Below are positions 15,200 to 23,666 of a DNA stretch of 64,000 bases, one piece after another. Origin of the DNA: VAXT01 sp038040395 (GTDB lineage Bacteria; Actinomycetota; Thermoleophilia; Gaiellales; Gaiellaceae). The DNA is taken from assembly GCA_038040395.1 (NCBI GenBank), contig JBBPIJ010000010.1, forward strand, positions 27,675-91,674. Reading direction: 5' to 3'. Within the stretch, counting starts at the first letter, position 1, and each line of letters starts with the position of its first letter. The notes beneath the pieces were generated by a model that was given only the letters and a program-made list of their open reading frames with translations, was not told the origin of the DNA and searched no databases. Made by a program: the position numbers and the translations under genes.

Positions 15200-16420
15200 T
15201 CAGAAGACCTGCGGGCACCACGGAGCGCGCGGAGTCCGGAAGAGGCTGTCCGCCCGATCGACTGCGCCGGGCTCGAGCTCCTCGACGAGACCCGCTGTGG
15301 CGAGCTCGCCGAAGGAGAAGCCCCCGAGATAGGCGGACGCCAGGTCGCGGACGTCAAGCCTCAGTTCGGCGTCGCCGCCGCGGCTCAGGTTCGCGCCGCC
15401 CGTGCCCGCCTCGAGCGTCCACGTGCCTGCATTGTCCGGGATGAACTCGTCGCCGAGCTCGAGGCTGAGCGTGCCCTCTGCCGCATACGAGCGCGACTCC
15501 AGCGCCCGCTTCACGTCGAGCATGCGAAGCCACAGGCCGTCGCCCAGACGGACGCGGAGCCGACGCGACTCCGTCACGGCCAGCATGAGTGGATGATCGA
15601 CCGGCAGGAAATAGGACTCGACGCGAGCAACCAGATCGATTCCGAAGAGGAAACGCCAGATCTCGCGCTCGGCCAACGGGGTCGCCGCGACTGCCTCGAT
15701 GACGATCAGGCTCGAGGCGGCGAAGCCCTCGTCCCACGACTCCTTCACGCGATAGAGGGCATACGCCTCCGGGCTCCCGTCGAGCTCGAGGAGGGCGATG
15801 AAACGCGGCCCCGCGCCGCGGCGGCGATGCTCGGGGTCCGGCAGCCGGTACTCCTGCCACCACTCGGGTGAGCGGGCGAACATGCCGGGTCGCACCTTCT
15901 GGGCTCGATCCCAGATCAGCGGCAGCACTTGGGCGGCTTCTTCGGCGTCGATCATTCTCACCCGGGCGGCGGATTCCGGTTCGCCGCGAAAGACGATGCG
16001 ATCACGGTCGGCCGCGATCGCTGCCTTGACCGTCGCGACTCCGTAGCCGTAGCGGCCGTAGATGGGCTCCTCCGATGCCCACAGGATCGAAAGCGGCTCC
16101 CCTCGACCAAGCGCATCGTCGAGCTCACGTCGCATCAGCTGCGTCAGGATCCCGCGGCGCCGGTGGCTCGGCATCACGCCGACACTCGTCACTCCGGCGG
16201 CCGGCAGCTCGCCCCCGGGAATCCTCAGGCGCATCGGCAGGTCGGCCGCGGTTCCCACGATGGCGCCGTTGTCGTAGGCGCCGAACATCCGCTCAGCCGG
16301 GAACATCCTGCGGTCGCGCTCGACGTCCTCGTCGCGGACCTCCCCTGAGAAGCTCGTCTCGCAGGCCTGGAACCAGGCCTGGTGCTCATCCGGCTCCGGA
16401 ATACGGATCTCAACTGTCAT
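15200..16420 (-). CDS. Eis-like GNAT acetyltransferase
   Basis: 406 aa with the three-part Eis layout: an N-terminal GNAT domain (about 1-150) with the acetyl-CoA loop VGVMPSHRRRGILTQLM, a second GNAT-like domain (about 160-290), and a C-terminal SCP2-like domain (about 295-406) ending in the carboxyl terminus CPQVF that Eis uses in its active site. The Tyr of YGRYGYGVA matches the conserved Eis general-acid region. Mycobacterial Eis acetylates aminoglycosides and other amines at many positions; the natural substrate here is unknown. Cytoplasmic, hexameric by analogy. Ends 14 nt before... the pcrA stop on the same strand lies just upstream, so it may be cotranscribed with pcrA. Confidence 0.88.
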   Translation of the reverse strand: MTVEIRIPEPDEHQAWFQACETSFSGEVRDEDVERDRRMFPAERMFGAYDNGAIVGTAADLPMRLRIPGGELPAAGVTSVGVMPSHRRRGILTQLMRRELDDALGRGEPLSILWASEEPIYGRYGYGVATVKAAIAADRDRIVFRGEPESAARVRMIDAEEAAQVLPLIWDRAQKVRPGMFARSPEWWQEYRLPDPEHRRRGAGPRFIALLELDGSPEAYALYRVKESWDEGFAASSLIVIEAVAATPLAEREIWRFLFGIDLVARVESYFLPVDHPLMLAVTESRRLRVRLGDGLWLRMLDVKRALESRSYAAEGTLSLELGDEFIPDNAGTWTLEAGTGGANLSRGGDAELRLDVRDLASAYLGGFSFGELATAGLVEELEPGAVDRADSLFRTPRAPWCPQVF

Positions 16421-16434
16421 GCGCCCGAGCCTAG

Positions 16435-18582
16435 CTATGGAATCCGCTCAAGCGGGGCGTACTCGAGCATCAACCGCCGCTCGATCCCGTCCGCGAAGCG
16501 GACCGTGATAACGCCACCCGCGTCGATCCCCGTCACGACCCCGTCGCCGAGCGTCCCGTGGCGGACGTTGTCGCCGGTCGAGAGATCGGGGATGTCGGCC
16601 CTCGGCGCGACGGCCCTGGCGCCGTAGCCCGTCCACGAGGTGGGACGCAGCCGCTCGCGCTCGACGCCTTCCTCGGGCAGCTCGTCGAGGAACCGGGAGG
16701 GCAGGTTGTAGTTCCGGTTCCCCCAGAGCGAGCGCTGGGACGCATGAGTGAGGGTGAGCCGCTCCCGGGCCCGGGTCATCCCGACGTAGGCCAGCCGCCG
16801 CTCTTCCTCGAGCATCGCCTCCTCGATCGAGCGCGAGTGCGGGAAGATCCCCTCCTCCATCCCGATCATGAACACGGCCCGGAACTCGAGGCCCTTCGCG
16901 TTGTGGAGGGTCATCAGCGTGACGAGGCTCTGCTCGCCCCGGATCGCGTCCTGGTCGGAGAACAGCGAGATCTCCTGGAGGAAGTGCGAGAGGCTCGGCT
17001 CGTCCGCGGCGGCCTGGTACTCCTGCGCCACCCCGACGAGCTCCTGGAGGTTCTCCATGCGGCCCTGCGCCTCGATCGTGCGCTCAGCCTCCAGGGCGTC
17101 GAGGTAGCCGCTGCGCTCCAGGACGCGCTGGACGAGCTCCGGCACCGTCAGCTCCATCGCGCCGGCCATGAGCGACTGGAGCAGCGTGCGCAGCGCCTGC
17201 ACTGCGCGAAGCGGCGCCGCCCCCACTCCGGCCTCCTCGGGGAACTCGGTTGCTTCCCAGAGCGAGATTCCGCGAGAGTCCGCGTAGGTCTGGAGACGAG
17301 CGATCGAGGTGTCGCCGATTCCCCGCCGCGGCCGGTTCGCGATCCGCATCATCGAAACCGCGTCATACGGGTTGTCGATCACCTGGAGGTAGGCGATGAC
17401 GTCCTTGATCTCGGCCCGCTCGTAGAATCGCGGGCCGCCGACCACCTGGTAGGCGATCGCCTGCCGGACGAGCACGTCCTCCAGCACGCGCGATTGCGCG
17501 TTCGTCCGGTAGAAGACCGCGATCTCGGAGCCGTTGAAGCCCTCTTCGACGAGCCGGGCGATCTCGACGGCGACGAAGCGGGCCTCCGCGTGCTCGTCCT
17601 CGACCTCGAGGACGTGGATCGGCTCCCCCTCCCCCAGCTCCGACCACAGCTCCTTCGGCTTGCGCTCGCGGTTGTTCGCGATCACGGCGTTCGAGCCGCG
17701 CAGGATCGTGTTCGTGGAGCGGTAGTTCTGCTCGAGCGGAATCACTCGTGTGCCCGGGAAGTCGCGCTCGAACTCCATGATGTTGCGAATGTCCGCGCCG
17801 CGGAACGCGTAGATGGACTGGTCCGGATCGCCCACGGCGAAAAGGTTCTTGTGCTTTTCGGCCAGGAGTTGGAGCAGCCGGTACTGGGCGTGGTTCGTGT
17901 CCTGGTACTCGTCGACGAGGACGTAGCGGAAGGCGTTGCTCCACTTCTCGCGCGCCTCGGGGAAGTTCTCGAGGAGCCGAACCGTGAGGAAGAGCATGTC
18001 GTCGAAGTCGAGGGCGTTCGAGGCGAAGAGTCGCCGCTGATAGAGCTCGTACGCGTCGGCGACGGTCTGGTCGTAGAAGGACGAGACCCGCTGCGCGTAC
18101 TCCTCCGGTGAGACGAGGTTGTTCTTCGCGGTCGAGATCTGCGCGTGGATGCCGCGCGGGACGAAGCGCTTCGGATCGCGGTCTAGCTCCTCGAGGACGG
18201 CTTTCGTCAGCCGGATCTGGTCGGCCTGGTCGTAGATCGTGAAGTTCGACCGGTAGCCGAGCCGGGTGGCCTCGCGGCGAAGGATGCGCCCGCAGGCGGC
18301 GTGGAAGGTCAGGATCCAGATCGCGCGGGCGACGCCTCCGAGCATGTCCTCGAGCCGATCGCGCATCTCGCCGGCAGCCTTGTTCGTGAAGGTGATCGCC
18401 AGGATCTCATGCGGCTTCACCCCGCAGGCGTTGATCAGGTGCGCGACTCGGTGGGTGAGGACGCGTGTCTTGCCGGAGCCGGCCCCCGCGACGACGAGCA
18501 GGGGGCCTTCGGTCGTGAGAACCGCGTCCCGCTGCGCGGGGTTGAGGTCATCCAGGTAGGTCTCGGGCGAGGCGATGGACAC
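16435..18582 (-). CDS. pcrA: ATP-dependent DNA helicase PcrA/UvrD
   Basis: 715 aa superfamily 1A helicase. Motif Q/I: LNPAQRDAV then AGAGSGKTRVLTHR (about 14-50); motif II VDEYQDTNHAQY; motif III GDPDQSIYAFRGA; motif IV region EQNYRSTNTI; motif V TLMTLHNAKGLEF; motif VI YVGMTRARERL. The tail (about 645-715) is a small beta domain (GDNVRHGTLGDGVVTGIDAG) of the kind that lets PcrA bind RNA polymerase. Acts in nucleotide-excision repair and removal of stalled complexes. The start overlaps the end of the HAAS-domain gene by 35 bp. Confidence 0.95.
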   Translation of the reverse strand: MSIASPETYLDDLNPAQRDAVLTTEGPLLVVAGAGSGKTRVLTHRVAHLINACGVKPHEILAITFTNKAAGEMRDRLEDMLGGVARAIWILTFHAACGRILRREATRLGYRSNFTIYDQADQIRLTKAVLEELDRDPKRFVPRGIHAQISTAKNNLVSPEEYAQRVSSFYDQTVADAYELYQRRLFASNALDFDDMLFLTVRLLENFPEAREKWSNAFRYVLVDEYQDTNHAQYRLLQLLAEKHKNLFAVGDPDQSIYAFRGADIRNIMEFERDFPGTRVIPLEQNYRSTNTILRGSNAVIANNRERKPKELWSELGEGEPIHVLEVEDEHAEARFVAVEIARLVEEGFNGSEIAVFYRTNAQSRVLEDVLVRQAIAYQVVGGPRFYERAEIKDVIAYLQVIDNPYDAVSMMRIANRPRRGIGDTSIARLQTYADSRGISLWEATEFPEEAGVGAAPLRAVQALRTLLQSLMAGAMELTVPELVQRVLERSGYLDALEAERTIEAQGRMENLQELVGVAQEYQAAADEPSLSHFLQEISLFSDQDAIRGEQSLVTLMTLHNAKGLEFRAVFMIGMEEGIFPHSRSIEEAMLEEERRLAYVGMTRARERLTLTHASQRSLWGNRNYNLPSRFLDELPEEGVERERLRPTSWTGYGARAVAPRADIPDLSTGDNVRHGTLGDGVVTGIDAGGVITVRFADGIERRLMLEYAPLERIP

Positions 18583-19177
18583 GCTGTGCCGATGCTAGCG
18601 ACGCCGCCGCCACAGACCCCAGGAACGCGCTCGTGCCGAGCGAGAGAGCCAGCGTCGTGCCGGCTCCGGGCACAGCCTGCGCCCACTGGATGGCGCCGAT
18701 CGCCCCGATCGCCACGCTTGCCGCGAGGGAGCTCCCAGCAACGGTGAGTGCGACGAGCGTCGTGCGCCGACGTCTCCGCCAGGCGGCAGCAACGGCTACC
18801 AGCGCCGCCAGCACGGCGATCCCGAAGGCGCCGTCGGAGACGTAGAGCTTCCACGTCAGATAGTCGGGGCGGGCAGCCCATGGCGCAGGGGGCAACGTGT
18901 TCTCGGGAATTGCGTAGAGCGGCAGCACGAAGAGCGGGAGCGCGGCCATGAAGACGAGCGCGGAACGGAGGAGCATCAGCGGGTGCGCGGCCCGAGCCGC
19001 TTCAACTGCCAGGGCCTGCGGCGGGCCGAACCGTGCAATCGCCTCCTCCTCGCCGTGGTCGGCCGAGAGCTCGAGGAGGTGGTCGCGCGCCTCTGCACGG
19101 AGCCGCGCCGCCCTCCGCCCGCGGATGCCCCGGCGAGCCAACTCGGCGGCGAGCTCGTCCAGATAGCGCTCGATCAC
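18548..19177 (-). CDS. HAAS-domain membrane protein, PadR partner
   Basis: 209 aa. Residues 1-75 (VIERYLDELAAELARRGIRG, then RDHLLELSADHGEEEAIARFGPPQALA) form a HAAS/DUF1700-type helical domain, followed by four to five transmembrane helices. In firmicutes and actinobacteria this domain typically follows a PadR gene, as here: its GTG start overlaps the PadR stop (GTGA). The pair is thought to control membrane stress or sporulation-linked genes, but no ligand is known. The C-terminus overlaps the pcrA start. Confidence 0.75.
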   Translation of the reverse strand: MIERYLDELAAELARRGIRGRRAARLRAEARDHLLELSADHGEEEAIARFGPPQALAVEAARAAHPLMLLRSALVFMAALPLFVLPLYAIPENTLPPAPWAARPDYLTWKLYVSDGAFGIAVLAALVAVAAAWRRRRRTTLVALTVAGSSLAASVAIGAIGAIQWAQAVPGAGTTLALSLGTSAFLGSVAAASLASAQRVHRLARDLPG

Positions 19178-19488
19178 GCCACGACCTCTGTCATCGCCTC
19201 CGCAAACCGTCGCCATTCCTTCCTCTCCCTTGCCAGCTTGGCGCGTCCGCGCGCCGTGAGCCGATACGTGCGCCGTCGACGGCCGGAGGCGGTCGACCAG
19301 GTGCTCGCCAGCAGGCCTGCGGCCTCGAGCCGATACAGCGCCGGGTACACCGTGCCCTCCGCGAGATCGAAGGCGCCTTCGCTCGTCCCACGAAGCTCCT
19401 CGACCACCGCGTATCCGTGCAACGGCCCTCGGCGCAGCGTTGCCAGCAAGAGGAGATCCACGTGGCCTTTCAATACCTCGGATCGCAA
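19174..19488 (-). CDS. PadR-family transcriptional repressor
   Basis: 104 aa winged-helix protein: EVLKGHVDLLLLATLRRGPL, then HGYAVVEEL, the EGTVYPALYRLEAAGLL recognition and wing entry, SGRRRRTYRLTARG wing, and a short C-terminal dimer helix. Starts at TTG 19488 with no Shine-Dalgarno; TAGACT about 9 nt upstream fits a -10 box, so the mRNA may be leaderless. A CAATAC-N13-GTATTG palindrome overlaps the start, suggesting autoregulation. Cotranscribed with the HAAS gene. Confidence 0.9.
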   Translation of the reverse strand: MRSEVLKGHVDLLLLATLRRGPLHGYAVVEELRGTSEGAFDLAEGTVYPALYRLEAAGLLASTWSTASGRRRRTYRLTARGRAKLARERKEWRRFAEAMTEVVA

Positions 19489-19495
19489 AGTATTG
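19471..19495. promoter_or_regulatory. Candidate PadR operator
   Basis: CAATAC (19471-19476) and GTATTG (19490-19495) form an inverted repeat with a 13-nt spacer. It spans the apparent transcription and translation start of the padR gene and lies about 40 bp from the divergent cupin gene, so one site could control both. Confidence 0.5.
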
Positions 19496-19536
19496 CCAGT
19501 CTAGGCTTTTGGGCTGTGTAACGTCAAGCTGTACCC

Positions 19537-19896
19537 ATGGGCTACTCGTTCGGATCGATCGACGCGATGGGAGACGGCGTCTTCCGGAAGGTGCGCCAGG
19601 AGCTCGGCGTGACCGCGTTCGGCGCCAACGCGCTCGTGCTCGCTCCCGGCGTCGTGGGCAGGCCCCACTACCACGACGAGCAGGACGAGCTCTACTTCGT
19701 CCATCGAGGACGCGCGCGCTTCGAGGTCGGCGGCGAGAGGCGAGAGCTCGGGCCTGGGGACCTGTGTCACATCGAGTCGACGACGCCCCGTCGCATCACG
19801 AGCGTCGGCGACGAAGACCTCGTCATGCTCGTGGTCGGGGCAAAGGGCGGCTACGTGGGCCGCGACGGCCACCTAGCCGACCTGGACACGCTCTAG
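19537..19896 (+). CDS. Small cupin protein
   Basis: 119 aa single cupin_2 barrel. Motif 1 is GRPHYHDEQDELYFVHRGRA (two His and Glu as metal ligands) and motif 2 is LGPGDLCHIESTTPRRI with the third His. No other domain. Cupins of this size are isomerases, dioxygenases or ligand sensors; the substrate is not readable. It is divergent from padR and could be a PadR target. The last 4 bp overlap the convergent CinA-like gene. Confidence 0.82.
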   Translation: MGYSFGSIDAMGDGVFRKVRQELGVTAFGANALVLAPGVVGRPHYHDEQDELYFVHRGRARFEVGGERRELGPGDLCHIESTTPRRITSVGDEDLVMLVVGAKGGYVGRDGHLADLDTL

Positions 19897-20615
19897 CGCG
19901 TCGCCTCTTCCAGGGCCTGCTCGATCCAGGCCACGGCTGCTTCGAGTGCGTCCGGATCGGACGACTTGACGACGACCTCGACCGTCGCGCCGTCGACGTG
20001 GAACTTGGGGTACGACCCGACGAGCACGCCGGGATAACGATCGCCCATCGCCTCGAGGACGCCGACGATCCTCGCCTCAGTGGTCTCGTAGACGCGGCGC
20101 CAGGACGTGATCGGCCGCTCCGTCTGGAGCTCCGGAACCATCGTCCCGAACATCGCCTTCATCTCGGCAGGCAGCCCGGGAAGCACATAGACGTTGCCGA
20201 CGACAAACCCGGGCGCGCCGCCCAGCGGGTTCTCGAGCGGACGCGCGCCGCCCGGCAAGTTTGCCCAGCGCGCCGCGTATTCCGGGTCGGCCGGGAATCG
20301 GGCGCGGAGGCGCTCGGCCAGATCGACGACCTCGTCCTGCGGCGCCTCGAAGGCCGCGGCCATCGCCTCGCGGGTGACGTCGTCCGGCGTGCCGCCGAGA
20401 CCGCCGGTGACGATGACGAGATCCGCCCGCTGCGCCTCCGTGCGCACGAACTCGGCGATGCGCTCGACTTCGTCGGGCAGCGAGGCCATGAGCGTGACGG
20501 TGACGCCCAGCTCCTCGAGCTGCTGCGCCAGCCAGGCGGCATTCGTGTTGATCGTGTCGCCGGCGAGCAGCTCGTTTCCGATCGTGATGATTGACGCCGT
20601 CACGCGGCCGGCCAT
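19893..20615 (-). CDS. CinA-like molybdopterin-binding-fold protein
   Basis: 240 aa. Residues 1-170 are a MoCF_biosynth fold: SIITIGNELLAGDTINTNAA, VTLMASLPDEVERI, DLVIVTGGLGGTPDDVTREA and LPGLPAEMKAMF are the signature segments of the CinA N-domain (COG1058). The C-terminal region resembles the short CinA KH-like part; the NMN deamidase domain is missing. CinA N-domains act as ADP-ribose pyrophosphatases in some bacteria. It begins 9 nt after the stop of the toroid gene, so it may be the last gene of the B12 operon, though no functional link is known. Confidence 0.85.
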   Translation of the reverse strand: MAGRVTASIITIGNELLAGDTINTNAAWLAQQLEELGVTVTLMASLPDEVERIAEFVRTEAQRADLVIVTGGLGGTPDDVTREAMAAAFEAPQDEVVDLAERLRARFPADPEYAARWANLPGGARPLENPLGGAPGFVVGNVYVLPGLPAEMKAMFGTMVPELQTERPITSWRRVYETTEARIVGVLEAMGDRYPGVLVGSYPKFHVDGATVEVVVKSSDPDALEAAVAWIEQALEEATR

Positions 20616-20624
20616 GTGGCGAGA

Positions 20625-21434
20625 CTAGCGGAGCGGAAACGGGCGCCGGGCCAGGGCGGCGAGCACCTGCGAGGTGACCCAGACCGGAGTCGTCGCGTAG
20701 CGCTTCGAGTAGCGGTAGCTGCCGTCTGGACGGCGAAGGCTCGCGAGGTAGCGAAACGGCCCTCGGCCCGGATCGCGGCGCGCGGCGACGAAGGCCTGAA
20801 CGACCCAGGCTGTCGACTGCGCGTCCGACGCACGTCCCTTGACGAGCGGAAAGCCGCCGTCCTTGCGCTGGAGGCGGCGAAGGTAGGCGAGGCCGCGCCG
20901 GATCGACCGGGCCCGAGCGCCCACGCCGCCGGCGCGCAGCGCCTGGATCGCGGCTGCCGTGTCGTTCGAGTCCGGGGCGCCGCGTGGGTACCAGGCCCAA
21001 CCGCCGTTGCGGTGTTGCGCGCGCAGGAGGTACCGGATGCTCGGTTTCGCGGGCCGACCCGTTCCCCGCAAGGCGAGAATTCCCCAGATCGTGGAGTTGA
21101 CGAGCGGGCCGATTCTCCCGTTCGGGCGGCGGAGCGCCTCCAGTCGCGCCACCTCGGCGCTCGTGTCGCGCCCCAATGCGTCGAGCGCGAGGATTCGCAA
21201 CGCGAGGTCCGAGGCCCCGGCGGCCGGCTTCCCTGCCAGATACTCAGCCGCCGGCCCCGAGGGTATTCGGCCGGATGCGACAATCCCGAGCGTCGCCCAG
21301 GCTGTGAGTGTCGGGTCGGACTGGCCGCCGGGCTCCGCGAATCCCCCGTCAGGCTGCTGGTGGGAAGCGACGTAGCCCGCCGGAGACGCCGCGAGCGCCA
21401 CGGAGACGGCGGCCAGGGCGACCTTCAGGCCCAC
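20625..21434 (-). CDS. Secreted alpha/alpha-toroid protein (prenyltransferase/squalene-oxidase repeat fold), transcobalamin-alpha-like
   Basis: 269 aa. GTG start at 21434 overlaps the S-component stop; signal peptide GLKVALAAVSVALAASPAG. The mature part is about six helical-hairpin repeats with the toroid signature: QQPDGGFAEPGG-x-SDPTLTAWA, RRPNGRIGPLVNSTIWGILA, HRNGGWAWYPRGAPDSNDTA, QRKDGGFPLVKG-x-ASDAQSTAW and RRPDGSYRYSKRYATTPVW. The Asp residues of prenyltransferase/cyclase catalysis are not in recognisable clusters, arguing for a binding role. The same fold forms the alpha domain of transcobalamin and intrinsic factor. With two DUF4430 proteins (the beta domain of those carriers) and an ECF transporter in one riboswitch-controlled operon, I infer extracellular corrinoid binding. 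Confidence 0.8.
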   Translation of the reverse strand: MGLKVALAAVSVALAASPAGYVASHQQPDGGFAEPGGQSDPTLTAWATLGIVASGRIPSGPAAEYLAGKPAAGASDLALRILALDALGRDTSAEVARLEALRRPNGRIGPLVNSTIWGILALRGTGRPAKPSIRYLLRAQHRNGGWAWYPRGAPDSNDTAAAIQALRAGGVGARARSIRRGLAYLRRLQRKDGGFPLVKGRASDAQSTAWVVQAFVAARRDPGRGPFRYLASLRRPDGSYRYSKRYATTPVWVTSQVLAALARRPFPLR

Positions 21435-22099
21435 ACGACCTCCGTCCGGAGCCTGCGGGCATAGCGCTCGAGCAAACGTCTCAGCTCGGGCCCGATCGCA
21501 AGGGCGATGGCGACATTTCCGATCGCGTGCGCCGCGTCGTACCAGACGCCCTGACCAATGACGACGCCGAGCGCCTGCCAGGTGTGCGGCCAATAGGTGA
21601 CCCACAACCAGACGTCCATCATCGCGCTGAAGGCGAAGCCGAGGACGAAGCAAACCGCAGCGAGCGAGACGCGTCCCCGAAGCAAAGGCGCGAGCGCCGC
21701 GCCGACGAGGCCGCATGCTCCCCAGCCGAGCATCTGCCAGGGAGTCCACGGCCCCTGGCCGAGGAAGAAGTTCGAAGCGAGCGCGGCCAGCGCGCCGGTG
21801 GCGAAGCCCGCTCTGGCTCCGAGCGCCGCACCCGCCGCGACCACGATCACCGTCACGGGCTGCACGCCCGGAACGGCGGCGAAGAGAACACGGCCTGCGG
21901 CTGCGACCGCGGCGAGGGTCGCGACGAGCACGATCTCCTTCGAGGCGCCGGAGCCGGTCTCGAGCCAAGCCGCACCGACGACGATCAGCCCCATCGCTGC
22001 GAGCAGCAGGGGCAGGCCGGAGTGCGCGGGAGCTACCGCGACCCAGGCCGCCGCAGCGACCGCAGAAGCTCCGGCCGCGAGTGCCGCGAGCCTAGACAT
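21425..22099 (-). CDS. ECF transporter S-component, predicted corrinoid-specific
   Basis: 224 aa membrane protein with six hydrophobic helices. Conserved S-component elements are the ARAGFATGALAALASNFFLG segment followed by QGPWTPWQMLGWGACGLVGA, typical of the ECF S family containing CbrT/CblT-type cobalamin or corrinoid-precursor binders. ATG at 22099 overlaps the EcfA stop by 8 nt. Specificity for B12 is inferred from the riboswitch and the DUF4430 neighbours, not from binding residues. Confidence 0.85.
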   Translation of the reverse strand: MSRLAALAAGASAVAAAAWVAVAPAHSGLPLLLAAMGLIVVGAAWLETGSGASKEIVLVATLAAVAAAGRVLFAAVPGVQPVTVIVVAAGAALGARAGFATGALAALASNFFLGQGPWTPWQMLGWGACGLVGAALAPLLRGRVSLAAVCFVLGFAFSAMMDVWLWVTYWPHTWQALGVVIGQGVWYDAAHAIGNVAIALAIGPELRRLLERYARRLRTEVVWA

Positions 22100-23666
22100 G
22101 CGCAGGCTCCCGCGTGCTCAGCACAACCCCGCGGTCGGCGACCTCGCTTGCAAAGACGAGGTCGTGCGTGACGACGAGCGTGGCGCGGTATGGAGCCTCG
22201 CGGCGGATCAGCTCGGCGAGCTCGGCCTTCCGGGGGGGATCGACTCCGCGGGTCGGCTCGTCGAGGATCAGGATCTCCGGGTCGGTCGCCAGCACCGAGG
22301 CGAGCGCAAGCCGCTCGCGCTCGCCGCTCGAGAGGTCGCGAGGATGGCGCCGTTCGAACCCGGAGAGACCGACCGCGCCGAGCGTGCCGCGCGCCAGATC
22401 GAGGTTCCCCCCGACGCCGAGGGCGACCTCGTCCTCCGCGCGGTCTGCGACCAGGTAGCGCCCGGGGTCCTGCGAGAGGTAGCCGGCGCGCCCACGGCGC
22501 TCCACGGTTCCGTGCTCGGGAGTGAGCAGGCCGGCCGCGATCTTCGCCAGAGTCGTCTTGCCGATCCCGTTCGGGCCGGTGAGGGCGACGACCTCTCCGC
22601 GCCGAATCGTGAGCGAGACGCCTCTCAGCACAGGCTCGTCGAGGTACGCGTACGTCACGTCCTCCAGGCGGCACAGCTCCTCGCCGTCGGCCTCTCGCTC
22701 GGTGAGCGACGCGGCCTCAGCGGGGAGGTAGCCCGGCCGATTCGCTGCCAGCCACTTCAGGGCGTCTTCTCGCGGAGCGTCCAGCAGTATGCGGCCGCTT
22801 TCGAGAAAGAGGACCCGGTCGCAACGTTCCAGAGGCATCGCGGGCCGCTGCTCGGAGACGACGACGGCGCTCTCGAGCTCCACGGCTAGATCGAGGAGCG
22901 TCTTGGCTCCCGCAGGGTCGAGCTGGGACGTCGGCTCGTCGAGGAGCAGGAGCGCAGGCTCGAGCGCAAGGACGGACGCGAGGCAGACGCGCTGGAGCTC
23001 ACCGGCCGAGAGCGTCTCGGTGCGCCGTTCGACGAGGTGCCCGATTCCCGCTTCGGAGAGCGCCGCATGCACGCGGGGCCAGATGCGCTCGGGCGGCGTG
23101 CCCACGTTCTCGAGGCCGAACGCGACCTCGTTCGCGACCCGCCCGAACACGACCTGGTCCTCTGGATCCTGGAAGAGCGAGGCGACCCGGCCGGCCAGCT
23201 CGGCGGGGTGAGTGCGCCGGGTGTCACGGCCGTCGATCTCGACCCTGCCCTCGAAGCGGCCCCCGTGGAAGTGCGGGACGAGGCCCGCGAGCGCGCGAAG
23301 CAGCGTGGACTTCCCCGAGCCCGAGGGGCCGAGCACGGCAACGACCTCACCCACCTCGATGCGGAGCGAGACGTCCGAAAGCGAGGGAGCCGAAGCGTCC
23401 GGGTACGAAAACGACAGCCCGGCGACGCGAACCAGGAGGGTTTGGCGGAATACTGCTCGTCGCCGGGGTGCGATGGTCGTTCCGAGGGCGCGGACGCAGG
23501 GAGCACCAAGGCTAGTCAGCCTGGGTGCGACTGAGGACCCGGCCTCGGGGCGCTGAGGCGTCGCTTGCGACGCCGTTTCAAAGGCCCTGGCGGCTTTGCC
23601 GGCAGGGCCGCCTTCAGCGCGGCCCGGAGGCTCAGCATGTATTTCGCCAAACCCTCCTAGGCCCAT
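22092..23666 (-). CDS. ecfA: ECF transporter ATPase, two ABC domains in one chain (EcfA-EcfA')
   Basis: 524 aa if started at ATG 23666. ABC domain 1 (about 77-300): Walker A GPSGSGKST, signature LSAGELQR, Walker B LLLLDEPTSQLD. ABC domain 2 (about 325-520): Walker A GPNGIGKTT, signature LSSGERERL, Walker B ILILDEPTRGVD. The fold begins only at about residue 77 (LVRVAGLSFSYPD). The first 75 residues are encoded by palindromic element 1 (23434-23658), and no ATG, GTG or TTG occurs in frame between 23666 and the middle of domain 1. Removing the element in silico gives M-G-L-V-R-V-A-G, a normal EcfA start. Either an N-terminally extended protein is made or a CTG at about 23436 is used. Energises the EcfT/S complex. 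Confidence 0.88.
   Translation of the reverse strand: MGLGGFGEIHAEPPGRAEGGPAGKAARAFETASQATPQRPEAGSSVAPRLTSLGAPCVRALGTTIAPRRRAVFRQTLLVRVAGLSFSYPDASAPSLSDVSLRIEVGEVVAVLGPSGSGKSTLLRALAGLVPHFHGGRFEGRVEIDGRDTRRTHPAELAGRVASLFQDPEDQVVFGRVANEVAFGLENVGTPPERIWPRVHAALSEAGIGHLVERRTETLSAGELQRVCLASVLALEPALLLLDEPTSQLDPAGAKTLLDLAVELESAVVVSEQRPAMPLERCDRVLFLESGRILLDAPREDALKWLAANRPGYLPAEAASLTEREADGEELCRLEDVTYAYLDEPVLRGVSLTIRRGEVVALTGPNGIGKTTLAKIAAGLLTPEHGTVERRGRAGYLSQDPGRYLVADRAEDEVALGVGGNLDLARGTLGAVGLSGFERRHPRDLSSGERERLALASVLATDPEILILDEPTRGVDPPRKAELAELIRREAPYRATLVVTHDLVFASEVADRGVVLSTREPAHV
23434..23658. mobile_element. Palindromic element 1 (225 bp), between ecfT and ecfA
   Basis: 20-bp terminal inverted repeats (23434-23453 and 23639-23658, 19 of 20 paired), 225 bp in all, which is 75 codons. 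On the minus strand it begins AG and ends CT and is inserted after a T, so the ecfT stop reads T+AG = TAG. Inner sequence has a small palindrome (AGGCTagtcAGCCT) and shares AATACATGC and TTGGTGCTC with element 2. Reading it in the ecfA frame gives 75 codons without stop. Confidence 0.65.
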
